DNA of 64,000 nucleotides from Halobacteriales archaeon QS_1_69_70. GTDB taxonomy: Archaea > Halobacteriota > Halobacteria > Halobacteriales > Haloarculaceae. The position numbers were made by a program, and so were the translations under genes. Shown piece by piece: positions 1 through 8,595 of this stretch; position 1 is the stretch's first letter, and the number at the start of each line of letters is the position of its first letter. The notes beneath the pieces are model-generated. The model saw only the letters and a program-made list of their open reading frames with translations. It was not told the DNA's origin and ran no database searches. The stretch covers positions 36,732-100,731 of the forward strand of contig PXRI01000012.1 of NCBI GenBank assembly GCA_003021005.1. The letters run 5' to 3'.

Positions 1-639
1 CAGCCCGGCCCCCAGGCCGACCGCGCCCGCCAGCACCGCCAGATCGGCGCCCGACCGGAGCCCGCTGCCGGCGCTCGCACCGCCGCCGCCACCGGCGCCG
101 GCCGTCGGCTCGATGAGGTCGTCGTCGGTCGACCCGACGGCCACGACGCCCTTCATCCCGACCGACCGGTGTGGCTCACAGAAGTACCGGAACGTCCCTT
201 CCGCCTCGAAGGTGTACTGGAACGTCTCGCCCGCCGCCTCCTTTTGGTCGCTCTCGAAGGCCGGTTCCGCGTCGTCGGCCGTCGGTTCGTGGGTGACGGT
301 GTGGCCGCTGCCCTCGCCGGTCCACTCCCAGGTGACCGTCGTCCCGGGGTCGACGAGGATGGCCGGCGGGGCGAACAGCTGGCCGTTCTCGCCGGCGCCG
401 ACGGCGACCGTCACCGCCGACTCGCCCGTGTGATCCTGTGTCGCCTCGTAGTTCGACGTGTCGGACAGCCAGCCGCCGTACGCCTGAGCGGCCGCGGTCC
501 CGCCGGCGCCGGCGATGCCGGCGGCCACTGCCGTCCCGACGCCGGCCCGAATGAACCCGCGGCGCCCGCGCGCAGTCTCGTCGTCGGTGCCCTCGACCGG
601 TGCGGGCTCCCGGTCCGTGGGTGGCGTTGATTCGCCCAT
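1..639 (-). CDS. Halocyanin-like blue copper protein (C-terminus cut off)
   Basis: The minus-strand frame from the ATG at 639 is open to the window edge (213 codons, 3-prime end missing). The N-terminus has a Tat signal (ARAGRRGFIRAG followed by an Ala/Gly-rich hydrophobic stretch). A plastocyanin-type domain follows, with copper ligands visible as His in GSGHTVTHE and Cys, His and Met in CEPHRSVGM. After a Gly/Ala linker a hydrophobic stretch begins, which is probably a C-terminal membrane anchor. Such proteins carry single electrons on the outer face of the membrane in haloarchaea. It diverges from a copper ATPase gene, so a shared link to copper supply is likely (inference). The start is set by a TATA-like box about 27 nt upstream. 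Confidence 0.9.
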   Translation of the reverse strand, partial: MGESTPPTDREPAPVEGTDDETARGRRGFIRAGVGTAVAAGIAGAGGTAAAQAYGGWLSDTSNYEATQDHTGESAVTVAVGAGENGQLFAPPAILVDPGTTVTWEWTGEGSGHTVTHEPTADDAEPAFESDQKEAAGETFQYTFEAEGTFRYFCEPHRSVGMKGVVAVGSTDDDLIEPTAGAGGGGGASAGSGLRSGADLAVLAGAVGLGAGL

Positions 640-663
640 GGGCGCCCCTCGGCCCGCCGCGGG

Positions 664-670
664 TTTATAA
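664..670 (-). promoter_or_regulatory. TATA box of the halocyanin gene
   Basis: TTATAAA on the minus strand lies about 27 nt above the ATG at 639, which implies a leaderless transcript. Confidence 0.6.
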
Positions 671-833
671 GGACGGGATTCCCGGCGGACGCGGTTTCCG
701 AGCGGGCCCACGAGCAGTTGCGATGCACTGAACCGATGCGTGGGCCGAGGTTTCGATTCGGAACTGTTCCGTCCGGGTCCCGTCGGCTGTCGAAGGGACA
801 AACCGCTTCAACGTGGGTCCCGTACAGTGACAC

Positions 834-3410
834 ATGAGCAGTCGGGAGCGACTCGAAGTCGGTGGCATGCACTGTTCGAGTTGCGCGGAGACGATCCGCG
901 ACGCCGTCGAGTCGGTCGAGGGCGTCGAATCCGCGACGGTCAACTACGCGACCGACGACGCGACCGTCGCGTACGACCCCGACCGCGCGCCGCTGTCGGA
1001 CGTCCACGAGGCGATCGAGTCGGTCGGCTACGAGCCGCGGACCGAACAGCGCACGATCGAGATCGCCGGGATGCACTGTACCAACTGCTCGGAGACGGTC
1101 GAGGCCGCCCTCGGCGACCTCGAGGGCGTCGTCCGGGCCGACGTCAACTACGCGACCGACGAGGCCACCGTCGAGTACAATCCCGAGCCGTTCTCGCTGG
1201 GGGCCGCCTACGGGGCCATCGATGGGGCGGGCTACGAGGCGGTCCGGGAGGCCGAAAGTGAGGGCCCCGACGGCGACTCCCCGGCCGAGCGCGAACTCCG
1301 GAGGCAACGCCGTCTCGTCCTCGGCGGCCTCGCATTGACGGCGCCGTTCGTCTACCTGATGGCGGCGATGGTGACGCCGCTGGCCAGGCCGGAGACGGTG
1401 GCCGGCGTCCCGCTGGGCTGGATCGAGTTCGCCATCGCGACAATGCTCATGGCGACGCTCGGCCGGGAGTTCCTCGTCGGCGCCTACACGGCCGGCCGGA
1501 ACGGCTCGCTGAACATGGACACGCTGGTCGCCATCGGGGCCTCGGCCGGCTACGCGTTCAGTACGGCCGTCCTCGTGTTCGACGTCCCGGCGGGCCTGTA
1601 CTTCGAGGCCGTCGCGTTCATCCTGTGGTTCATCACGCTCGGCAACTGGCTGGAGGCCCGCTCGAAGGCGCGGGCTTCCGAGGCCCTCCGGGAGCTGCTC
1701 CGGCTGGAGGCCGACGACGCGACCGTCGTCCGCGACGGCACCGAGGAAACCGTCCCCCTCTCCGAGGTCGAGGTCGGCGACCGGCTGAAGGTCCGGCCGG
1801 GCGAGCGGGTTCCGACGGACGGGGTCGTCCGCGAGGGCGAGTCCGCCGTCGACGAGTCGATGGTGACCGGCGAGTCGGTGCCAGCGGAGAAGGAGCCCGG
1901 CGACGAGGTCGTCGGCTCGACGGTCAACGAGAACGGCGTCCTCCTCGTCGAGGCCACGAAGGTCGGCGAGGACACCGCCATCCAGCAGATCGTCCGGCGC
2001 GTCAAGGAGGCCCAGTCCCGCCAGCCCGACGTCCAGCGGCTCGTCGACGTCGTCTCCGGGTACTTCGTCACCGCCGTGATCGCGAACGCCGTCCTCTGGG
2101 CCGCCCTGTGGCTCCTGTTCCCGGAGCAGCTGTACGCGGTCGCGACCGCGCTGCCGCTGTGGTCGCCGGTCGGGGGCGGCCCGGTCGGCGGCGTGCCCGT
2201 CTTCGAGTTCGCCGTCATCGTGTTCGCCTCCGCCGTGCTCGTCGCCTGTCCCTGCGCGCTCGGGCTGGCGACGCCGGCGGCGACGATGGTCGGCTCGACC
2301 GTCTCGGCGAAGCACGGTGTCCTCTTCGAGGGCGGCGACGTCCTGGAAGCGGTCCGGGACGTCGACGCCGCCGTCTTCGACAAGACCGGGACGCTCACCG
2401 CCGGCGAGATGGAACTGACCGACGTCGCGGTGGTCGACGACAGCGGCGCCGGCGGGGCCGCCGCGGCCCCCGACGGTGGCGTCGCCGCAGAGCGGCCCGT
2501 CGACGAAGCTTTCGTCCTCGAGGTCGCCGCCGCGGCCGAGTCCGGCTCGGAACACCCGCTGGGCCAGGCCGTCGTCGCCGGCGCCACCGCCCGGAACGTC
2601 GACACCGGCGACCCGGAAATCTTCGAGAACGTGCCCGGGAAGGGCGTCGAGGCCACCACCGAGCACGGCGAGGTCGTCGTCGGCAACCGGGCGCTCGCCG
2701 AGCGGAACGGCGTCGACCCCGGGCCCGCCGCCGAGCAGATGGCCCGCCTGGAAACCGAGGGCAAGACCGCGATGCTCGTCGCGCTCGACGGGGCAGTCAT
2801 CGGCGTCCTCGCGACCGCCGACACGGTGCGTGAGAGCGCTCGGCAGACGGTCGCGACGCTCCAGGACCGCGGCCTGGACGTCCACATGGTGACCGGCGAC
2901 AACGGGCGGACCGCCGCCGCCGTCGCCGACGACCTCGACATCCCCGACGACCGGGTCCGGGCGGAGGTGCTCCCCGGGGAGAAGGCCGACGTCGTCGACG
3001 ACATCGAGGGCGACGGGACGCAGGCGCTGATGGTCGGCGACGGCGTCAACGACGCGCCGGCGCTCGCCGCCGCCCACGTCGGCGTCGCCATCGGCTCCGG
3101 CACCGACGTCGCCATCGAGTCCGCCGACGTGACGCTGATGCGGTCCGACCCAGCCGACGTCCTCACGGCCATCCGTGTCTCGGAGGCGACCATCGCGAAG
3201 GTCCGGCAGAACCTGTTCTGGGCGTTCGCCTACAACGCCGCGCTGATCCCCATCGCCTCGCTCGGCCTCCTGAACCCGGCGCTTGCCGGCGCCGCGATGT
3301 CCGCCTCGAGCGTCTCCGTCATGACCAACAGCCTCCTGTTCGCCCGGTACCGGCCGACCGCAGACTACGTCCCGCTCCCGCTCCGGCCGCTGGCCGCCCT
3401 CCGGGGCTGA
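834..3410 (+). CDS. copA: Copper-translocating P-type ATPase (CopA type)
   Basis: A P1B-type ATPase of 858 residues that pumps monovalent copper out of the cytoplasm using ATP. Two N-terminal heavy-metal-associated domains are present, with metal motifs GMHCSSC (about 11-17) and GMHCTNC (about 79-85). Membrane helices follow, then the actuator TGES motif, the membrane metal site CPC (about 472-474), the phosphorylated Asp in DKTGT (about 516), the SEHPLG motif and GDGVNDAP (about 735-742). The C-terminal helices carry YN and MSASS, as in Cu+-specific members. The gene is complete and divergent from halocyanin. The direct repeat GGGTCCCGT at 775-783 and 816-824 upstream could be a regulator site, but this is only a guess. 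Confidence 0.95.
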   Translation: MSSRERLEVGGMHCSSCAETIRDAVESVEGVESATVNYATDDATVAYDPDRAPLSDVHEAIESVGYEPRTEQRTIEIAGMHCTNCSETVEAALGDLEGVVRADVNYATDEATVEYNPEPFSLGAAYGAIDGAGYEAVREAESEGPDGDSPAERELRRQRRLVLGGLALTAPFVYLMAAMVTPLARPETVAGVPLGWIEFAIATMLMATLGREFLVGAYTAGRNGSLNMDTLVAIGASAGYAFSTAVLVFDVPAGLYFEAVAFILWFITLGNWLEARSKARASEALRELLRLEADDATVVRDGTEETVPLSEVEVGDRLKVRPGERVPTDGVVREGESAVDESMVTGESVPAEKEPGDEVVGSTVNENGVLLVEATKVGEDTAIQQIVRRVKEAQSRQPDVQRLVDVVSGYFVTAVIANAVLWAALWLLFPEQLYAVATALPLWSPVGGGPVGGVPVFEFAVIVFASAVLVACPCALGLATPAATMVGSTVSAKHGVLFEGGDVLEAVRDVDAAVFDKTGTLTAGEMELTDVAVVDDSGAGGAAAAPDGGVAAERPVDEAFVLEVAAAAESGSEHPLGQAVVAGATARNVDTGDPEIFENVPGKGVEATTEHGEVVVGNRALAERNGVDPGPAAEQMARLETEGKTAMLVALDGAVIGVLATADTVRESARQTVATLQDRGLDVHMVTGDNGRTAAAVADDLDIPDDRVRAEVLPGEKADVVDDIEGDGTQALMVGDGVNDAPALAAAHVGVAIGSGTDVAIESADVTLMRSDPADVLTAIRVSEATIAKVRQNLFWAFAYNAALIPIASLGLLNPALAGAAMSASSVSVMTNSLLFARYRPTADYVPLPLRPLAALRG

Positions 3411-3506
3411 GCGGGCCGCCGGAACCACGTCCGGCCACCGGCGATGGGGCGCCGGCCCTTCGTTCGGCTACCGGCGATGGGGTGCCGGCCCCGTGGGCCC
3501 GACCGG

Positions 3507-3512
3507 TTTTAG
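3507..3512 (+). promoter_or_regulatory. TATA-like box
   Basis: TTTTAG lies 29 nt above the ATG at 3536. It supports that start over an in-frame upstream codon at 3482, which would put the box inside the gene. Confidence 0.5.
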
Positions 3513-3535
3513 TTCTCGCGGGCCCCACGACAGGT

Positions 3536-4201
3536 ATGCACGTGGCCGTCAACGCCGCCGTCAGCGCCGACGGGAAGCTCTCCTCGCGGCGCCGCGACCG
3601 GATCGCCATCAGCGGCGAGGCGGACTTCGCCCGCGTCGACCGCCGCCGCGCCGCGGCCGACGCCGTCGCCGTCGGCGTCGGGACGGTGCTGTCGGACGAC
3701 CCCTCGCTCACCCGGTTCGACGAGCCACACCGCGCCGACGTCCACGGGCCCGACGCGGCTCCGCCGGCCCGCGTCGTTGTCGACTCCCGTTGCCGCACGC
3801 CGCCCAACGCCGCCGTCCTCCGGGGCGACCCCGCGACGTACGTGCTGACGAGCGAGGCCGCGTCGGATACGGACCGGGACGCACTGACGGCCGCCGGTGC
3901 GACGCTCGTCACGGCCGGCCGCGAGCGCGTCGACCTCACCGCCGCGTTCGAGGCCCTGGCCGCCGACGGCGTCGAGCACCTCATGGTCGAGGGCGGCGGC
4001 GAGCTGATCTTCTCGCTGTTCGAGGCAGAGCTGGTCGACGACCTCTCGACGTACGTCGGCAACCTGGTCATCGGCGGTCGGGACGCACCGACGCTCGCCG
4101 ACGGCGAGGGGTTCATCGAGGAGTTCCCCGGCCTCTCCCTCGATTCGGTCGAGCGCGTCGACGACGGCGTCCTCCTCGAGTGGACCGTCCGGGACGGATA
4201 G
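3536..4201 (+). CDS. 2,5-diamino-6-ribosylamino-pyrimidinone 5-phosphate reductase
   Basis: A 221-residue member of the RibD C-terminal/RIB7 (DHFR-fold) reductase family. It reduces the ribose side chain of the diaminopyrimidine intermediate with NAD(P)H in archaeal riboflavin and F420 precursor synthesis. Recognisable features are the start MHVAVNAAVSADGKL, the segment VGVGTVLSDDPSLT, and MVEGGGELIFSLFE near the C-terminus (nucleotide-binding part). Length fits the family. The start at 3536 is preferred over 3482 because of the promoter position and the family N-terminus. It stands alone, followed by convergent small genes. Confidence 0.88.
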   Translation: MHVAVNAAVSADGKLSSRRRDRIAISGEADFARVDRRRAAADAVAVGVGTVLSDDPSLTRFDEPHRADVHGPDAAPPARVVVDSRCRTPPNAAVLRGDPATYVLTSEAASDTDRDALTAAGATLVTAGRERVDLTAAFEALAADGVEHLMVEGGGELIFSLFEAELVDDLSTYVGNLVIGGRDAPTLADGEGFIEEFPGLSLDSVERVDDGVLLEWTVRDG

Positions 4202-4226
4202 CCGGATCGGCTGCCGACGAGCGGCA

Positions 4227-4511
4227 TCAGTGGTCGTGGCCGGTCAGTTCGCCGTAGGTGGCGCCGAAGCGCTCCTCGAACAGCGCCATCGTCCGCTCCT
4301 CGATGGCCCGGTACCGCTCGGTGTCGCCGCCCTCGGCGTGGTGGACCGTCGCGTGGATCCGCTGGGCACAGGAGAAAAGCGCCAGGTCCCCGACGACCTC
4401 GGCGTCCGACTCGTCGGCCTCCCGCAGCAGGTCCAACATTCCGACGGGCAGCGTGACCTCGTCGGCGGCCGCTTCGCCCTCGATGGACAGCGTGACGGTC
4501 TCGTCGGCCAT
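4227..4511 (-). CDS. Small acidic haloarchaeal protein, function unknown
   Basis: A 94-residue soluble, acidic protein with no signal peptide or membrane helix. It begins MADETVTLSIEGEA, then has a Leu-rich, probably helical middle (VGMLDLLREADES) and a second helix with CAQRIHATVHHAEGG, and ends YGELTGHDH. The composition and the single frame with GC-rich third positions support a real gene. I do not recognise a characterised family; it looks like a conserved haloarchaeal protein. It lies convergent with the upstream reductase and in the same direction as thioredoxin reductase. Confidence 0.75.
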   Translation of the reverse strand: MADETVTLSIEGEAAADEVTLPVGMLDLLREADESDAEVVGDLALFSCAQRIHATVHHAEGGDTERYRAIEERTMALFEERFGATYGELTGHDH

Positions 4512-4645
4512 GGCCGCCGGTTCAGCTGCAGCACGGAAGGCGCTTCCGGTCGCCGGGCCGACCGACCGCCGAACGTGGGTCGGGTCCGGCGGGTCCCGGC
4601 GAGTGCGCCGGTGGGCGGCCGGATCAGTCGTCCGCGGCGACGGGC

Positions 4646-5680
4646 TCAGTCGTCCGCGGCGGCTTCGGCGGCCCGCTCGTCGCGCTCGCGCGCCTCGAGG
4701 TACTCGTCGGCGTCAATCGCCGCCTTACAGCCCATGCTGCCGGCGGTGACCGCCTGCTGGTAGTGGTAGTCGACGACGTCGCCCGCGCCGAAGATGCCGG
4801 GGACGCCGGTCCGTGTCTGGCCGGCGCCGGCGCCGCCCTCGGTCCGGAGGTAGCCGGTGGCGTCCATCTCGACGTCCGTGTCCGCGATGTAGTCGGTGTT
4901 CGGCGTGTGCCCGATGGCGAGGAAGACGGCGCCGACGTCCAACTCGTAGGTCTCTGTCGCGTCCTCCTCGAGCTTCTCCGTGGGGTACCCCTCGGGGTTG
5001 TGCGCCAGTGTCACGCCGTCGACGCCGTCGTCCGGGGAGCCGTGTATCTCGAGCAGTTCGGTGTTCCGCATGATCTCGACGTCGCCGTCGGCTTCGAGGT
5101 CGGTGACGCGGTCGACCCAGTACTCTTCCGCCCGGAAGTTCTCCCGGCGGTGGGCGATAGAGACGGTGTCGGCGAACTTCGTCAGGAACGCGGCCTCCTC
5201 GCTGGCGGCGTCGCCGCCGCCGACGACGAGCATGTCCTCGCCGCGGAAGAACGCGCCGTCGCAGGTCGCACACGTCGAGACGCCGTACCCCATCAGCTCG
5301 TCCTCGCCGGGCACGCCGAGGGTCCGGGCGGACGCCCCGGAGGCGGCGATCAAGGCGTCGGCCGTGTACACCGTGCCGTCCCGGAGTTCGACGCGGTGGG
5401 GCGGCCCCGGGTCGACGTCGACGACGACCCCGTGGTCGATCTCGGCGCCGAACCGCTCGGCCTGGGCCTTCATGTCCTCGACGAGTTCGGTACCGCCGAT
5501 ACCCGACGGGAACCCGGGGTAGTTCGCGACGTCCGTCGTCAGCGTCAGCTGGCCGCCGGGCTCGGGGCCCTCCAGCACCAGCGGCTCGTCGTTGGACCGC
5601 GCGGCGTAGATGGCGGCCGTGAGTCCGGCGATCCCGGAGCCGGCGATGACGAGGCGACGGTGGTCGGCGTCCGCGGACAT
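4646..5680 (-). CDS. trxB: Thioredoxin reductase (FAD/NAD(P)H)
   Basis: A 344-residue flavoprotein that passes electrons from NAD(P)H to thioredoxin-like proteins. The FAD-binding motif GSGIAGL is near residue 14, the redox cysteines CATC are at about 137-140, the second dinucleotide motif is GGGDAASEEA, and the C-terminal FAD motif is GIFGAGDVVD. The redox Cys pair lies between the two nucleotide-binding domains, as in low-molecular-weight bacterial-type enzymes. The C-terminus ends in an Ala/Glu/Asp-rich tail. The ATG at 5680 follows a TATA-like GTTTGTA stretch (5704-5711 on the plus strand) by about 25 nt, and longer upstream readings have no family support. The window holds possible partners: a DUF255 protein and a CTDC thioredoxin. 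Confidence 0.93.
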   Translation of the reverse strand: MSADADHRRLVIAGSGIAGLTAAIYAARSNDEPLVLEGPEPGGQLTLTTDVANYPGFPSGIGGTELVEDMKAQAERFGAEIDHGVVVDVDPGPPHRVELRDGTVYTADALIAASGASARTLGVPGEDELMGYGVSTCATCDGAFFRGEDMLVVGGGDAASEEAAFLTKFADTVSIAHRRENFRAEEYWVDRVTDLEADGDVEIMRNTELLEIHGSPDDGVDGVTLAHNPEGYPTEKLEEDATETYELDVGAVFLAIGHTPNTDYIADTDVEMDATGYLRTEGGAGAGQTRTGVPGIFGAGDVVDYHYQQAVTAGSMGCKAAIDADEYLEARERDERAAEAAADD

Positions 5681-5787
5681 GCCCGGCCGTAGCCGGCGGC
5701 GGGGTTTGTAGCTTGCGCCCCCGCAGAACCGTCCGCCATCCCGCCGTGCTCTCTGCCCCGCCGGCGGACCCTCCGGGGCCGGTTGTG

Positions 5788-6486
5788 TCACCGGAGCGTG
5801 GCCGAGAGCAGCGTCCGGACGAACGTCGGCCCGTGGCGGAGGTACATCCTCGGGGCGGTGCGGCGGGCCTCCTCGAGTGCCCGGCGGAGTTCGCCGGCCG
5901 CGTCGGTGGCGACGCCCTCGCCGTGGCCGCAGAGGACCCGCGTCGGCTCCACGTCCGCGAGGGTCTCGCCCGGCGGGACCGGGCGGCGGGCGAGCGAGAC
6001 GCCGAGCCGTTCGCCCGGCGCCAGGAAGTACGTCGCGGTGCCGACGGACTCCGCGACGACGAGGGTCTCGCCGTCGAACAGCGCCCACTCCTGCCAGACC
6101 CGGTTCCGGGTGACCGGCCGGAGGAAGTAGCCGGTGTCGCCGAGGCGGCCCTCGAACCGCCGGACCGGGGCCGCGACGTCGGCGTCGGACAGCGCCGTCA
6201 TCCCCGCGGGCAACAGGACCGGGACGCCGTGGCGGGCGGCGATGGCACTGGCGTCCCGGCGGTGGTAGTTGTAGAGGACGACCACGCCACGCAACCGACC
6301 GCGTTCGTCGAGGCGGTCGTCGAGCCCCTCGGCGTCGACCGGGTCGACGAGCCAGACGTCACCGCCGTCGAACAGCGCGTGGCCCGCCCGCTCCATGGTC
6401 TCTTCGGGGTGGGCCCGCCAGCCGATCCCGCCGTCGAAGACGTCGATCTCGACGAACGACCCGAGCCCCGTCCCTTTGACCGGCAT
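5788..6486 (-). CDS. Haloarchaeal protein resembling a degenerate metallo-beta-lactamase fold
   Basis: 232 residues beginning MPVKGTGLGSFVEIDVFDGG. The order of elements recalls the metallo-beta-lactamase fold: WLVDPVDAEGL (early strand), then VVVLYNYHRRDA where true enzymes have THxHxDH, and LCGHGEG near the end. Most metal ligands are therefore missing, and I infer a non-catalytic or altered relative rather than an active hydrolase. The C-terminus is basic. The ATG at 6486 is chosen because a CCTTTATCC box lies about 25 nt upstream. Reading further upstream runs into a low-complexity hairpin-repeat block. Confidence 0.7.
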   Translation of the reverse strand: MPVKGTGLGSFVEIDVFDGGIGWRAHPEETMERAGHALFDGGDVWLVDPVDAEGLDDRLDERGRLRGVVVLYNYHRRDASAIAARHGVPVLLPAGMTALSDADVAAPVRRFEGRLGDTGYFLRPVTRNRVWQEWALFDGETLVVAESVGTATYFLAPGERLGVSLARRPVPPGETLADVEPTRVLCGHGEGVATDAAGELRRALEEARRTAPRMYLRHGPTFVRTLLSATLR

Positions 6487-6507
6487 ACCGCCACGCCACC
6501 GCGCCCG

Positions 6508-6515
6508 GGATAAAG
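6508..6515 (-). promoter_or_regulatory. TATA-like box
   Basis: CCTTTATC on the minus strand sits about 25 nt above the ATG at 6486 and separates that gene from the repeat block beyond it. Confidence 0.45.
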
Positions 6516-6524
6516 GTGCGTCGG

Positions 6525-6965
6525 TCGCGCGGCGCGAGCGGAGCGAGCGCCGCGGAATGAGCGAGCGGGAGGAGTGAGCGGAGCGAACGACGACACGCGA
6601 GCCGGGCGGCGCGAGCGGCGCGAGGCCGACCGCAGGGAGGCCTCGGAACGGGCGAACGGTGAACGAAGTGAACCGTGAGCCAGCGAGCGCCGCGGAATGA
6701 GCGAGCGGCGAAGCCGCGAGCCGGGCGACGCGAGGCCGACCGGAGGGAGGCCTCGGAACGGGCGAGCGGGAGGCGCGAGGCGCGACCAGTGGGAGCGCCT
6801 CGGACTGGTGAGCGGCGAGCGGAGCGAGGAGGAGCGACCAGCGGGAGCGACGACACGCGAGCCGCGCGGCGCGGTGAGCGTAGCGAGCCGTGAGCCGCGC
6901 GACCAACCGGAGGGAGCGCCTCGGAACGACCGAGCGGCGAAGCCCTGAGCCGGTCGGCGCGTCCC
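6525..6965. repeat. Hairpin-module repeat block 1
   Basis: About 440 nt of mosaic sequence built from short GC-rich hairpins linked by GAGCGAGCGG-like spacers. Typical modules are GAGCGGCGAAGCCGCGAGC, GGTGAACGAAGTGAACC, GAGGCCGACCGGAGGGAGG followed by CCTC, and units with AGCGGGAGCGACGACACGC. Several modules recur with small changes within the block and again at about 40.72-41.12 and, inverted, 45.70-46.05 kb. The open frames through it give Arg/Ser/Glu-rich low-complexity peptides and I do not regard them as genes. It fills most of the divergent gap between 6486 and 7130. Confidence 0.85.
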
Positions 6966-7129
6966 GGGCGGACGATCCTCCGGCGACAACCGGTCCCACG
7001 CCGGCCTCCGCCGCCTGCATAGACCCGTGGACCGAGCCCACCGCCGCGGTCACCGTCTACCGTCGCCGCACCATCATACGACGACAGGGACCGGGCCGTT
7101 TCAAGTGCCGTGGCCGCACACGACGGAGT

Positions 7130-8491
7130 ATGAACCTGTTCGGGACGGCGGGCATCCGGGGGGAGGCCGCCACCGAGGTGACGCCGTCATTCGCGCTGTC
7201 CGTCGGCCGGGCGGCGGCGGTCGACGGCGACATCTTCGTGGTCGGCCGGGACGGCCGCGAGACCGGAAGCGCGCTCGCGGCCGCCGTCGAGGCCGGCCTC
7301 GAAAGCGGCGGGGCGGACGTCGTCCGGGTCGGACAGGTCCCGACGCCCGCGCTGGCGTCCGCGTCTCGCGGTCGCCGGGGCGTGATGGTCACCGCGAGCC
7401 ACAACCCGCCGACGGACAACGGCCTGAAGCTGTTCGTGGACGGCACCGAGTACGACGTGGCCGCCGAACGGACCCTCACGGACCGCGTCGAGGACGTGAC
7501 GGCGCCCGTCGAGTGGGCGGCGTGGGGGACGACGACCCGGGCGTCGGTACTCGAGCCGTACCGGCGGGACGTTGCCGACTACGCCCGCGCCCGCGTCGGG
7601 GGCTGCGACGGGCTCCGTGTCGCCGTCGACTGCGGCAACGGGATGGCGGGCGCGGCGACGCCGCAGGTCCTCCGGATGCTGGGGGCACAGGTGGTCGCAC
7701 TCGACGCCAACGTCGACGGCCACTTCCCGGCCCGGCGCTCGAAGCCGACGCCCGAGAGCCTCGCCGCGCTGCGGACCTTCGTCGCCGAGGGCACCTTCGC
7801 ACTCGGCATCGGGCACGACGGCGACGCCGACCGCATCGCCGTCGTGAACGCCGACGGCGACGTCGTCCACGAGGACACGGTGCTGGCCATCCTGGGGGCC
7901 GCCTACACCCGCCGGAGCGACGCGGCCGACCCCGTGGTCGTGACCACGCCGAACGCCTCGGACCGCATCGACGACCGCGTCGCCGCGGCCGGCGGCCGGG
8001 TCGAGCGCGTCCGGCTGGGCGCCCTCCACGAGGGCGTCGACGCCGCGCTGTCGGCCGGCGACAGCGGCACCGAGGTGGTGTTCGCGGGCGAGCCCTGGAA
8101 GCACGTCCACACCGCCCTGGGTCAGTGGATCGACGGCGTGGCGAGTGCGGCCGTCCTCGCCGGCCTGGTCGCCGACGAGGGCCTCGCCGACCTCCGGGCG
8201 CCGATCGAGGAGAAGCCCTACCGGAAGGAAAGCGTCCCCTGTCCCGACAACCGCAAGGGACCGGTCATGGCGCACCTTGAGTCCCGGCTCCCCGAGGCGT
8301 TCCCCGAGGCCACCGTCGACACCGAGTACGGCGTCCGGCTCGCCCTCGAGGACGGCGCCTGGACGCTCGTCCGGCCGAGCGGCACCGAACCGTACGTCCG
8401 CGTCTACGCCGAGAGCGAGACCGTCGACGAACTGGTGGCGGCGGTTCGAGACGTCGTAGAGGCGGCCGTCGAGGAGTTGGGGGGCGAGTAG
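7130..8491 (+). CDS. Phosphohexomutase family enzyme (GlmM/phosphomannomutase-like; candidate phosphopentomutase)
   Basis: 453 residues with all alpha-D-phosphohexomutase landmarks: N-terminal FGTAGIRG, the phosphoserine loop TASHNPPTDNG (Ser about 90), metal loop DGDADR (about 230-235), sugar loop GEPWKH and the C-terminal phosphate loop RPSGTEPYVRVY. By family it moves phosphate between C1 and C6 (or C5) of a sugar. Because cytidine deaminase and uridine phosphorylase follow on the same strand, it may convert ribose 1-phosphate to ribose 5-phosphate, as an archaeal family member is known to do. That role is inference, and phosphoglucosamine mutase is the alternative. The start at 7130 lies about 30 nt below GTTTCAAG. 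Confidence 0.9.
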   Translation: MNLFGTAGIRGEAATEVTPSFALSVGRAAAVDGDIFVVGRDGRETGSALAAAVEAGLESGGADVVRVGQVPTPALASASRGRRGVMVTASHNPPTDNGLKLFVDGTEYDVAAERTLTDRVEDVTAPVEWAAWGTTTRASVLEPYRRDVADYARARVGGCDGLRVAVDCGNGMAGAATPQVLRMLGAQVVALDANVDGHFPARRSKPTPESLAALRTFVAEGTFALGIGHDGDADRIAVVNADGDVVHEDTVLAILGAAYTRRSDAADPVVVTTPNASDRIDDRVAAAGGRVERVRLGALHEGVDAALSAGDSGTEVVFAGEPWKHVHTALGQWIDGVASAAVLAGLVADEGLADLRAPIEEKPYRKESVPCPDNRKGPVMAHLESRLPEAFPEATVDTEYGVRLALEDGAWTLVRPSGTEPYVRVYAESETVDELVAAVRDVVEAAVEELGGE

Positions 8492-8565
8492 GCCGCGGCG
8501 ACCGGCGTCGAGTAGCCGCGGGGACCGGCGGCGGGACGGCTCGCGGCCGCCGCGGCGGGGGTAGG

Positions 8566-8571
8566 TATTTG
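8566..8571 (+). promoter_or_regulatory. TATA-like box of cdd
   Basis: TATTTG begins 30 nt above the ATG at 8596. A TTG at 8569 lies inside the box and is therefore an unlikely start. Confidence 0.55.
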
Positions 8572-8595
8572 CAGCGGCCGGACCCAGCCGTGAAC

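Noticed and set aside
411..3428. Very long minus-strand frame opposite copA
   Set aside because: It is a GC-bias shadow: no domain pattern, Arg/Asp/Gly-rich composition, and it covers the clear P-type ATPase on the other strand.
6675..6948. Open frames inside repeat block 1 and similar ones in blocks 2 and 3
   Set aside because: Arg/Ser/Glu/Ala-rich low-complexity peptides made by hairpin repeats; same words appear in other frames and blocks, with no promoter or start signal of their own.
6525..6965. CRISPR array
   Set aside because: Repeats are irregular, directly joined and lack unique spacers of constant length; no cas genes in the window.
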